A stretch of DNA of 64,000 bases from Bifidobacterium reuteri DSM 23975 (lineage in GTDB: Bacteria > Actinomycetota > Actinomycetes > Actinomycetales > Bifidobacteriaceae), in assembly GCF_000741695.1 (NCBI RefSeq), contig NZ_JGZK01000003.1:186001-250000 (forward strand), read 5' to 3'. How positions within the stretch are numbered: the first letter of the stretch is position 1; every line of letters starts with the position of its first letter. A program made the translations under genes and the position numbers. Below are positions 38,763-47,303 of this stretch, one piece after another. The notes beneath the pieces are model-generated. The model did no database searches and was not told the DNA's origin. It saw nothing but the letters and a program-made list of their open reading frames with translations.

Positions 38763-40121
38763 ATGGAAGAGAAGAAGGATGCCGCCAAGTCGGCAGGCAT
38801 TTCGATGGAGGCGCTGACTTCGCTGGATGCGCCGGTTTCGTTCTGGAAAGGTATTCCATTCGGCCTGCAGCACGTCATGGCCATGTTCGTGGCGAATCTC
38901 GCCCCGATTTTCATCGTGGCCTCGGCAGCGAAGATGACGCCGGCTCAGTCGGCCACCGTCATTCAGGCGGGCCTGCTGGTGGCGGGTCTCGGCACATGCC
39001 TGCAGCTGTATGGCGCGTGGCGCATCGGCTCCCGCCTGCCGATGGTCACCGGCATCTCCTTCACCTATGTGGCGGCTGCGGTGGCCATTTGCGCCGACAA
39101 GGGCTATGGTGCGGTCGTTGGCGCGGTGCTGGTCGGCGGTCTGCTTGAGCTGGTGCTGGGCCTGACCGCACAGTACTGGCGTCGTTTTGTGCCGCCGATC
39201 GTCTCGGCGATCGTGGTGACGTCCATCGGCTTCTCCCTGCTCAACGTGGGTGCTACCAGCTTCGGCGGCGGCTCCGGCGCGAAGGACTTCGGTTCGTGGG
39301 AGAACCTCACGCTCGGTCTGGTCTCACTGGTGGCGTGCCTGGCGTTCCAGCTGCTGATGAAGGGTACGCTGAAGCAGCTGTCCGTGCTGTTCGGTCTCGT
39401 GGTCGGCTACGTGGTGGCCGTATGCATGGGCAAGGTCTATTTCTCGGGCTTCCAGAATCTCGCCATCGTCTCCGTGCCGCAGTTCATGCCGTTCAAGCCG
39501 GTGTTCGACCCAGGCGCGATCATCTCCCTTGCATTGCTCTATGTCGTCTCCTCGGTAGAGGTGCTCGGCGACACCGCCGCCCTGACCAAGGTGGGTCTCA
39601 ACCGTCTGCCCACCGAGAAGGAGACCGCCGGCGCCATCGCTGGCGATGGTCTGATTTCCTCCGTTTCAGGCCTTTTCGGATGTCTGCCGCTCACCTCGTT
39701 CGCCCAGAACATCGGTCTGGTGGCCATGACCAAGGTGGTCAACCGCAAGGTCATTCTTTCCGGTGGCCTGATTCTGATTCTGGCGAGCTTCGTGCCGGCC
39801 ATCGCGGAGATGTTCAACTCGCTGCCGCAGGCGGTGCTCGGCGGTTGCACGATCATGATGTTCGGCAACATCATCCTCTCCGGCTTCCAGATGATCGCCG
39901 AGGCGGGCTTCACCCAGCGCAATATCACCATTGCTGCGCTTTCGCTGACCATCGGCATCGGCTTCACGCAGGTGAGCGACATCTTCGCCCACTTCCCGGC
40001 CCTGTTCCAGCAGATCTTCGCCTCGAACTGCATCGCCGTGGCCTTCGTGGTCGCCGTGATCCTCAACGCCGTCCTTCCTAGCGAGGAGCATTTCCTCGCT
40101 GCTCGCAGCGAGGAACAGTAG
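38763..40121 (+). CDS. pbuX: Xanthine permease (NCS2 family)
   Basis: A transporter of about 452 residues with 12-14 predicted membrane helices, of the nucleobase-cation symporter 2 family. GLQHVMAMFVANLAPIFIV is the typical first helix, and the substrate-site region SVEVLGDTAALTKVG with the NCS2 glutamate is intact; GCLPLTSFAQNIGLVAMTKV follows. AGAGAGGA precedes the ATG at 38763. Pairing with xpt supports xanthine as the main substrate. The last residues (AARSEEQ) and stop are encoded in the first unit of a 34-bp tandem repeat, so the C-terminus depends on repeat history. Confidence 0.92.
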   Translation: MEEKKDAAKSAGISMEALTSLDAPVSFWKGIPFGLQHVMAMFVANLAPIFIVASAAKMTPAQSATVIQAGLLVAGLGTCLQLYGAWRIGSRLPMVTGISFTYVAAAVAICADKGYGAVVGAVLVGGLLELVLGLTAQYWRRFVPPIVSAIVVTSIGFSLLNVGATSFGGGSGAKDFGSWENLTLGLVSLVACLAFQLLMKGTLKQLSVLFGLVVGYVVAVCMGKVYFSGFQNLAIVSVPQFMPFKPVFDPGAIISLALLYVVSSVEVLGDTAALTKVGLNRLPTEKETAGAIAGDGLISSVSGLFGCLPLTSFAQNIGLVAMTKVVNRKVILSGGLILILASFVPAIAEMFNSLPQAVLGGCTIMMFGNIILSGFQMIAEAGFTQRNITIAALSLTIGIGFTQVSDIFAHFPALFQQIFASNCIAVAFVVAVILNAVLPSEEHFLAARSEEQ

Positions 40122-40195
40122 GCACAGCCTCGCTGCCCGCAGCGAGGAACAGTAGGCACAGCCTCGCTGCCCGAAGCAAGAAAGCATAAGCACCG
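40094..40195. repeat. 34-bp tandem repeat, three units, spanning the pbuX stop
   Basis: Units start at 40094, 40128 and 40162. Each begins CCTCGCTGC, continues (C/T)CGCAGCGAGG and has AACAGTAGGCACAG. The first two units differ at one base and the third is degenerate. The first half of each unit is a palindrome (CCTCGCTGC with GCAGCGAGG). The pbuX TAG at 40119-40121 lies in unit 1. Confidence 0.9.
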
Positions 40196-40291
40196 ACTCC
40201 CCGCAAGTCGCAGGACCGTTCCGCGGTTATCACCCGTGATGGCCGCAGAACACACCGTTCTCGACAGCGGGCACAGGCAGCAGTAGACAGA

Positions 40292-40335
40292 TGAGTGATC
40301 CCCATTCCCGTCCGAGGGAATGGGGATCACTCATA
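40292..40335. terminator. Bidirectional terminator between pbuX and the Cys-rich membrane protein gene
   Basis: A perfect 19-bp stem (40292-40310 with 40317-40335) with a 6-base loop lies between convergent genes. It is exceptionally stable but lacks a clear T tract. The rest of 40196-40390 shows no gene. Confidence 0.75.
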
Positions 40336-40390
40336 ACACCTCATCATCCTGTTGCGTGGCGCTTCAGGATTCAAGGTCGACATATGGATC

Positions 40391-40702
40391 TCAGCGCAGG
40401 CGGGTCTCCTTCAGCGCGGATTTGACGGCCGCCTTGGTGAGTACGAACTGAATGTAGTAGGTCGCCACTGTCAGGATGGCCACACCCGCCAACGTGATGA
40501 CCCCGGCGATGGCGTCATCCTTGGAGATGTTCCTGACCGGGCACTTGCCTCCCTTGCCGCATAGGCCTGGGTGGCGCTTCAGTGGGCAATGGGCCGCCTT
40601 GGCACAGCCATCCTCCGTTACACCGGGCTGCCCGTCCGCCGTAACATCGTTGACGTCGTTCTCATTGAACGTGAACGTATCGGTTTCATTGGTGTCGCTC
40701 AT
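40391..40702 (-). CDS. Small Cys-rich single-pass membrane protein, unknown function
   Basis: A 103-residue protein of a family I do not recognise. An acidic N-terminal part (about 1-30) is followed by four cysteines, C33, C39, C48 and C54, in a basic, Gly-rich stretch (CPLKRHPGLCGKGGKCPV). One membrane helix at about 64-88 (AIAGVITLAGVAILTVATYY) and a short basic tail come next. The cysteines could bind a metal or form disulfides. GGGGAG precedes the ATG at 40702, supporting real translation. Convergent with pbuX and divergent from the AlbA_2 gene. Confidence 0.7.
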   Translation of the reverse strand: MSDTNETDTFTFNENDVNDVTADGQPGVTEDGCAKAAHCPLKRHPGLCGKGGKCPVRNISKDDAIAGVITLAGVAILTVATYYIQFVLTKAAVKSALKETRLR

Positions 40703-40907
40703 GATCACTCCCCTATCAATGGCATTTGACTGTTCCTGACGGCCACCGCGCCGCCGTATCCTCCATTATATCGACACGCCATAGGGGACGTCTCGTATGA
40801 ATTCTCGATGAATTGCATGGCGCATGGCAATACTCCGCTCGCATCCACCTCGCCAGCTGCGGCACAATAGTGCCAATACGGGTTCTTCCATGCCAAGGAG
40901 GCGCGCC

Positions 40908-42575
40908 ATGACCGACGACATGCATCGTATTGACGGCCCCACCGCGGCCGGAGAGCCGACCGACTATCCGACGGGCATGCCGAATGGCCCGATTCCCCGC
41001 ACACAGATCCCCGACGCAGTCAGCCAGTCGGCTATTCCTCCGATCGCCTCATCTCTCGCCATATCCGGTGACGACGCCGGCACCGAGCGTCACTCCATCG
41101 ATGACTACACCGCGAAGATGACCGAGCTCATCGAGCTGATGCGCATGATTGGCAACGACACGCAGCAATGCGAGGTCAAGGAATGCAAGCGTCGCATCTC
41201 CTCGACCATCACGGATACGCTGTCCGCATTCTCGAACGGCTCAGGCGGCTGGATCATCCTCGGGCTTTCCGAAAAGTCGGGTTTCGCGCCGGTCGATCAT
41301 TTCGATGCGCGCGCCATGCAGGAGGCGCTGAGCCAGGCATGCGAGAAGATGACCCCGGTGGTGCGCCCGGTGATTGTCACCTGTCCTTTCGAGGGAGCGA
41401 ATCTGGTGTTCGCACGCATCGATGAGATGCTGCCACGTGACAAGCCATGCTTCACCACGGCGCTCGGCCCCCATGGCGGTTCGTTCATCCGCACAGGTGA
41501 CGGCGACCGGCGTATGACCTCCTATGAGGTGGATCGGCTTATCGAAGAGCATCTGCAACCCACCTACGATCTGGATATCGTGCCGGGCGCCACCATCGAC
41601 GACCTTGACCATGCATTGGTATCGGGCCTGTTGGCGCGTGTCCGCGAGCAGCATCCTCATGTGTTCTCCGGCAGCGACGACGCCCGTATGCTGCTGGATC
41701 TGCAAGTGCTCCGGCATGATGATTCCGACGATGCCACGGTCGGAGGCGTGCTGAGGCCCACATTGGCCGGACTATTGGCTCTTGGCCGGTATCCTCAGAA
41801 GTATTATCCGCGTCTGTCCATCTCCATCGCCGTGTTTCCGGGCATCGACCGTGATGAGGTGTTCCGCGGCGACGAACGACTGGTCGCCGCGAAGACCATT
41901 GTCGGCCCTATTCCGGTGATGATCAATGATGCGGTGGAATCGTTGATGCGCTGGATCGGCGCCAAGAAACCGGATTATCCGCCCGTGGTGCTGCGTGAGG
42001 CAATCGCCAACGCGCTGACCCACCGCGACTACTCCCCGGATGCCCGCGGCACACAGGTGCGCATCAATGTGTTCACGAACCGTATAGAAATCACGAATCC
42101 GGGTGGCCTGTACGGCACGGTAACGCATGACGTGCTCGCCAACCCGCATCCGGTGACGGGCGTGCCGTTCGTCTCCACACGAAACCAGTTCCTTTTCACG
42201 CTTCTGGAGTCCACTCCGTATCCTGACGGCGGGTTCGTCAATCCTGAGGGAGGCGATGGCTATCAGCGCATCGCGGCGAGCCTGCGCGAGGCCGGCGTCG
42301 AACCGGCGACCACACGCAATGACATCAACACGTTCACCATGACCATCACCAAGCATCGGACGGCCGCGAACAGCACGCCCAGCGACATCTCGAAGGCGAT
42401 CATGACCGTGCTGGAGCGTCATTCGGCGATGAGCATCAAGGAGATCATACGCGAACTGCAATTGACTCCGCTGGCCGCCACGTCAGGGATGCGCGAGCTG
42501 ATCCGGGAAAGGCGCGTCGCCAAGGTGAGGTTGCAGGACGATCCGACCCAGCGCTATCGGCTGAAGAGCAATTGA
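40908..42575 (+). CDS. AlbA_2-domain ATP-binding protein / putative transcriptional regulator
   Basis: A protein of about 555 residues. After a low-complexity N-terminal 65 residues comes an AlbA_2 (Schlafen-like) domain with ECKRRISSTITDTLSAFSN and GGWIILGLSEKSGF. Then a middle region and a HATPase_c_4 domain around residues 365-450 (LREAIANALTHRDY, then IEITNPGGLYG). The C-terminus (MSIKEIIRELQLTPLAATSG) reads as a winged helix. Proteins of this layout are often annotated as RecG-like regulators; the helicase label is not supported here. AAGGAGG before the ATG at 40908 fixes the start over an ATG 28 codons upstream. Its stop is followed by a shared terminator. Target unknown. Confidence 0.8.
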   Translation: MTDDMHRIDGPTAAGEPTDYPTGMPNGPIPRTQIPDAVSQSAIPPIASSLAISGDDAGTERHSIDDYTAKMTELIELMRMIGNDTQQCEVKECKRRISSTITDTLSAFSNGSGGWIILGLSEKSGFAPVDHFDARAMQEALSQACEKMTPVVRPVIVTCPFEGANLVFARIDEMLPRDKPCFTTALGPHGGSFIRTGDGDRRMTSYEVDRLIEEHLQPTYDLDIVPGATIDDLDHALVSGLLARVREQHPHVFSGSDDARMLLDLQVLRHDDSDDATVGGVLRPTLAGLLALGRYPQKYYPRLSISIAVFPGIDRDEVFRGDERLVAAKTIVGPIPVMINDAVESLMRWIGAKKPDYPPVVLREAIANALTHRDYSPDARGTQVRINVFTNRIEITNPGGLYGTVTHDVLANPHPVTGVPFVSTRNQFLFTLLESTPYPDGGFVNPEGGDGYQRIAASLREAGVEPATTRNDINTFTMTITKHRTAANSTPSDISKAIMTVLERHSAMSIKEIIRELQLTPLAATSGMRELIRERRVAKVRLQDDPTQRYRLKSN

Positions 42576-42614
42576 ATCCTGGTTCCTCTTGCCTACATGA
42601 AGAGGAACCAGGAT
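42576..42614. terminator. Compact terminator shared by two convergent genes
   Basis: A perfect 15-bp stem (42576-42590 with 42600-42614) with a 9-base loop starts directly after the AlbA_2 gene stop. Its right arm lies inside the last codons of the minus-strand glycosyltransferase-like gene. Confidence 0.75.
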
Positions 42615-44823
42615 GCGGTATCCCACCAGTTCGCCACAGGCATGTTCATCCCCGATGCGAACTGTTTGAAGAAGAGGAATACCAGCGCCGCCACAAGCCC
42701 CGCGCACAGCCATCCGAACGTGAGCCTCTGGGTTACGAGTCGCCAATGGGCCGCTTCCATCCGGACGCTATCCCCGCGAGAATCCGTCACGCTTCCGGCC
42801 ATCGCGGCATCCTGTCGATTCACGACACCATCGACGGCATACAGCAGCACAAGGAACGAAGTCATCAGCATGAACGCAAAATCGATTTCATACCGGATAT
42901 CCGGACCGGTGATCCGGGCATCGACAATGAAGGCGAGCAGCCAGGACACGAATACGCCAGCCAAAAGTCCACTGGCGCGGATGCCATGCAGCGCGAACCT
43001 CCATACGACGATGGTGAACAGAAGCAACGCGAACGGCGCAGCAGTGAGGAACCATCCGCCGAACATGGCATGTTCGGAGCGCCACGTGGTCAACGGCACC
43101 CCGCCGGTTGGATGAAGGGGAAATGCGCGGTGATGTTGGGAGGCTGTATCAGATAGGTGAAGACAAACGAGAAATACTGGGTAAGCGGCGCACGCATATG
43201 CGTCATATCGTAGCCGGTCAGATTGTAGGTCGCGCCGAAATCGGTGAATTTGCCGAAGCGGGCCTGATTGTAGGCGAACTGGAGCAGGAAGACCAGCAAA
43301 TACGGTGCTATAGCGCACGACCAGGTCTTGAGCTCGCGGACGAGCGCCGCCCCTCCGCGCAAACCCTGCCTCCATAATCCGATGATCTCATCGCTGAACA
43401 ACGGGACGGCAATAAGCGTGGCAAGGATGACCTGAGGTCTGCATGCGATGGTCAATGCCATGCACAACGACCCCGACGCCAGTAGTGGCAGATTCAATCC
43501 GCGCAGTTTGGCCTCGATCCATAGCGACAATCCCAAAGCGGCGAACAGGACCGCCATCTCCTGAGGTATCTGGTAGAACAGTCCCAATTGGATGACGAAC
43601 GCGATGCCGTCACCGAACATGAAGGCGACCATGCCGAACAACGCGGCGCCAAGGGAGACGGCACGGCGACGACCGATCAGACGAGCCAGCTGTATGGTGA
43701 GCAGCGCGACGGCGGCGGAAGCCAGAGTGGCCGTGATGATGATGGCGGTGTTTGTGGCCATGTCCATGCCGGTAATCGCCTTGAATGGCGCGAACAGCAG
43801 CAGCGCCGGCAGGACGCCGAAGTATGAGTAGTATCGCCCATCATGGAACGCCACATCGAAGAAGATGGGGACGTCGGGATGCGCGAGCGCCGTGGCTATA
43901 CGCGCTTTCGTATCGTAGGGGTTGCTCATGCCGGCGAGCACATCGTTCACCGGGTAGTCGAGCCACGTTCGGCCGTGAAGGATGGCGTCGGCGAGCATCT
44001 GGTATTGGTTGACTGCGGAATAGGACGCGAAATAGTTCCAATAGGTGGGTTCCGGGCTGTCCTGCGGCGATGCCATAACCAGCAGCGCGACCGGCAACAG
44101 GCTTGTAGCCACCGCACAGATGCCGACCGGTATCAGACTGGAGCTGCGGCGCAACGCGAGCCGGATGCGATAGAGCGGCGAATTCGGACGGAACAGGATG
44201 ATGAGCAATGCGGCCACCAGTTCGAGAGCGAGGCGAAGGGCGCTGAAGCGCATCGGCACACGCGGATTGGCCGTAATGGGGCCGTATGGGATCACCGCAC
44301 CTTTCTCCATCTGCTGATAGCGGAGTCTGACATGGGTGGAGCCGTCTCCGACCCGCGAATACCGTGACGATTCGGAGGATGGCGAATAGCCGACGTCGGC
44401 GTTAGCGTCATACCATCCGCTGTCGGTGGATTTCATGGTGGAGACCCGCCACTTCACCGAGTCGTTCTGGGAGGGCCGCTCAGACGGCACGTGGTCGATG
44501 TACAGGTATTCGATGGGCTGGCTGGCGGAGACGTCACGCCAGGCGTGCTCCGGATCGGTGACGACGGCGATCCCACCCGTCTCGACGTTCAGGCCCGACC
44601 CTACCCCGTCATCATGGGTCTGCTGCGGCGTGGAGCCGATGGTCTGCCAGAACGGCAGATTGAAGACGAACAGCTCCAGCACCGTGATGACGACGAATGC
44701 GACAAGGATAGGCTTGAGCCATACGCGCGAAGCCGGTCTCCGCGCTCCGGCCGCCGCGGCATCCATGTGCGCTTCTTCCTGGCGTGAGGGCCGTCGTGAC
44801 ATGCCGCTGCTGAGCATGCTCAT
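42593..44823 (-). pseudogene. GT-C-like polytopic membrane protein, broken by a single-base frameshift
   Basis: The gene starts at ATG 44823 (GGAAGG upstream), reads about 577 residues with many membrane helices, and stops just after PFIQPAG at about 43090. The next frame continues without a break: GVPLTTWRSEHAMFGG and five or so more helices, to MPVANWWDTASWFLFM at 42593. Joined, the product would be about 743 residues. The switch falls at a CCCC run at 43099-43102; one more C restores the frame. The large soluble domain near the N-terminus followed by many helices resembles GT-C glycosyltransferases, but I cannot assign a named family. It is the last gene of the glycan cassette. It could be a sequencing error, a real mutation or phase variation. 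Confidence 0.75.
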
Positions 44824-45848
44824 CGGGTTGCCTTCCACTCGGCGCATGATTGTTGGGGATCGGCGGCATCCTGATGCAGTGTTCCGCCCCATAACGCACG
44901 TGCCGCAGGCGAATACTCGATCTCTTTGACCCGTTCGAGCTGGTCCTCCTGGAGTTTGCGTTGCGTGCGCATCACTTCGGAGATGATGAGCAGCAGCAGC
45001 GATATCACCATCCAGATGAACAGCATGACACCGAGCAGCAGCGACTGCATATGTCCCCTGCCCTGCCCTGCAAAGAAGAACGTGAGATATCGGATGAAGA
45101 TGATGGCCGCGAGCAGGCCGGGGACGATAGCCGACCAGGTGAACACCGTATGCGCCCGGAACATAAGGAAGCTGCGGACGATGGCGCCCGCCGATTTGCC
45201 CATATGCTCGAAGATATTGTGGAAGAGGCGTGAGTTGCGGGTTTTCGGATTGGTGACAATCGGTATGGAGGTGATGGCGATCCGCTTGTAGCCGGCCTGG
45301 ATGATCGTCTCCATGCAGTAGCTGAATTCGGTCAGGATATTGAGCTGTATGAGCGCCCGCTTGGAGTAGGCTCGGAATCCGCTGGCCGCGTCAGGGATAT
45401 GCGTTCCTCCGGCCGCGGCGTTCACCACCCAGGAACCGAATCGTTGCATGAGCTTCTTGAACGGTCCGAACTCCTTGATGGTGTCGGTCTGTCTGTCGCC
45501 GACCACGATATCCGCTTTGCCCTCGATGATAGGACGCACCAGATCGCCGATGCGCTCGCTGGGATACTGGTTGTCGCCGTCCGTATTGACCACGATGTCC
45601 GCGCCATGCTTCAACGCGTAATCGACGCCGTCGCGGAAGGCGCGCGCCAGTCCCATCGTGCCGCTGTGATGCACGATATGCCGTATGCCTAGGGCGCGCG
45701 CCACGGCTACGGTGTCATCCGTGCAGCCGTCGTCGACGATCATCACATCGAGCCGGTCGACGCCGGGAATCGACTTCGGCATCCGCTCCATGACCATCGG
45801 CAGTGTCTTCGCCTCGTTGAGGCAGGGGATCTGTACGAACACGTGCAT
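44820..45848 (-). CDS. Polyprenyl-phosphate glycosyltransferase, GT2 (DPM1/GtrB-like)
   Basis: A 342-residue enzyme. Residues 1-220 are a GT-A fold: IPCLNEAKTLP, VDDGCTDDT, and the metal motif D90/D92 in VVNTDGDNQYPSERI. The C-terminal third has two membrane helices (about 235-260 and 275-300) and an amphipathic tail. It would load a sugar on a lipid carrier for a GT-C enzyme such as the broken gene downstream. Two ATGs are close; 45848 is eight bases from AAGAG and was preferred to 45854. The four-base overlap with the next gene implies coupling. Confidence 0.9.
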   Translation of the reverse strand: MHVFVQIPCLNEAKTLPMVMERMPKSIPGVDRLDVMIVDDGCTDDTVAVARALGIRHIVHHSGTMGLARAFRDGVDYALKHGADIVVNTDGDNQYPSERIGDLVRPIIEGKADIVVGDRQTDTIKEFGPFKKLMQRFGSWVVNAAAGGTHIPDAASGFRAYSKRALIQLNILTEFSYCMETIIQAGYKRIAITSIPIVTNPKTRNSRLFHNIFEHMGKSAGAIVRSFLMFRAHTVFTWSAIVPGLLAAIIFIRYLTFFFAGQGRGHMQSLLLGVMLFIWMVISLLLLIISEVMRTQRKLQEDQLERVKEIEYSPAARALWGGTLHQDAADPQQSCAEWKATR

Positions 45849-45853
45849 CGTCA

Positions 45854-47299
45854 TCACTCTTTTCTGTTTGTCACAAGCGTTCGGATCATGCGTATATCGA
45901 TGACGCCGGCCCGCGCGATGACCGCGAGATAGGCCGCATACATCAATGCATAAAGGCACATGAGCACCAGGAAGTTGCTTGTCGGCATCAAGCGTCCTAC
46001 GCCGTATGCAACCGCCCACAACGCCGCATTGCAGCCGATCGCCGTCCATGTCCTGCAGCTCATCACATCCCCCAGCCTGAGTCTGACCTCAGCAAAGGAA
46101 ATCGTCATGAGGAAGAATGTGCACGTCATGCTGGTGGCCGCGATGGCCGTGATGCCGCCCCATCGTGCGCTGAGGATGAACGCCGTGACGACGACGATCA
46201 GCGAGATCAACGACAGCCAATCGGAAAAACGCGCGTCGCGTTCGGCATTGAGCAGCATGTTGAGCATCACCGTGACACCCATGAAGAAACTCGACAATGC
46301 GAGGAAGGAGAGAGCCGACGCCGCAATCGTGTACCGCGGCGAGTAGAAGGCGGCCAGCAACGTCGCGCTGGTGGCGGAAATCGTCACCGCCATCGGCATA
46401 ATCAGCGCGAATGCGAGCAGCAGGAGCTCGCGGGCCTTGTCGATAGCCGCATCGCGCTCCCCCTGTGCGATCAACCGCGAGACGACTGGCAGTATGATGA
46501 CGGCGAACGCCTGGAGCAGATAATACGTGGTCTTCCCGAAGTTCATCGCACCGGTGTAATAGCCGGCCATCTGCGAAGGCAGTTCGGCTTTGACGACGAG
46601 CGTATCGGCGCTCAGTACCAATGAGGCCATGATGAAGAACAAGGAGAAGGAGAGCGTACCGTGAGCGGCGGCGCGCCAGGTGAAGGCGCGGCCTTCCCCT
46701 GCGGGCAGCATCCGCCAGACGGGAACGAGCATGGCAAGTCCGATGACGATGGTCACGATCATCGCCGAACAGTAGCCGACTTCAAGGCCGATGACCGGAT
46801 CATCGGGGAACACGAGGATGATCAACGGAATGGTGCCAAGCTTGATCATCGGATAGAACGTGGCAAGGAACGCGCTGCGTCCGAACCGCTGCAATCCGTC
46901 GTTGATGCCGAGCATCACGACATACAGGCCGTTGGCTGGCACGAGGAACGCCGCATAGCGGAAATAGCGCGCCAAAGCATCATCGCCGAACATCACGCCG
47001 AACAGAGGCGCGCCCGCGAAGTCGATGAGGAAGAACAGTGCGACGACGGCGAACTGGACCACCAGCGTGCGCACAATCACCTGGCACCCGTCGTAATGCC
47101 GTGAAGCGATGCTGCGGGCCAGGGATTGGCGTGCGCCATTGCTGACGAACAGGTACTCGAAGTCCAGCACGGTGATGATGGTGCCCACCACGCCATAATC
47201 GGCGGGCGAGGCGAAACCGCCGAGGAAGTAGTGGATGGCGTATCCGGCGACGAAGAAGGCGACATTGCTGATGAGATTGAATACCAAACCGCGGTTCAT
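45854..47299 (-). CDS. Wzx-like polysaccharide flippase
   Basis: A protein of about 481 residues with 12-14 membrane helices and almost no soluble region, of the MOP/polysaccharide-synthase superfamily. It begins NLISNVAFFVAGYAIHYFLG, then a YGVVGTIITVLDFEYLFVSNGARQS-type loop typical of Wzx proteins. It would move lipid-linked glycan units across the membrane. AGGGGG stands before the ATG at 47299. Next to a GT2 enzyme and two large membrane proteins, its role in surface glycan export is likely, though the glycan is unknown. Confidence 0.85.
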   Translation of the reverse strand: MNRGLVFNLISNVAFFVAGYAIHYFLGGFASPADYGVVGTIITVLDFEYLFVSNGARQSLARSIASRHYDGCQVIVRTLVVQFAVVALFFLIDFAGAPLFGVMFGDDALARYFRYAAFLVPANGLYVVMLGINDGLQRFGRSAFLATFYPMIKLGTIPLIILVFPDDPVIGLEVGYCSAMIVTIVIGLAMLVPVWRMLPAGEGRAFTWRAAAHGTLSFSLFFIMASLVLSADTLVVKAELPSQMAGYYTGAMNFGKTTYYLLQAFAVIILPVVSRLIAQGERDAAIDKARELLLLAFALIMPMAVTISATSATLLAAFYSPRYTIAASALSFLALSSFFMGVTVMLNMLLNAERDARFSDWLSLISLIVVVTAFILSARWGGITAIAATSMTCTFFLMTISFAEVRLRLGDVMSCRTWTAIGCNAALWAVAYGVGRLMPTSNFLVLMCLYALMYAAYLAVIARAGVIDIRMIRTLVTNRKE

Positions 47300-47303
47300 G
47301 ACG

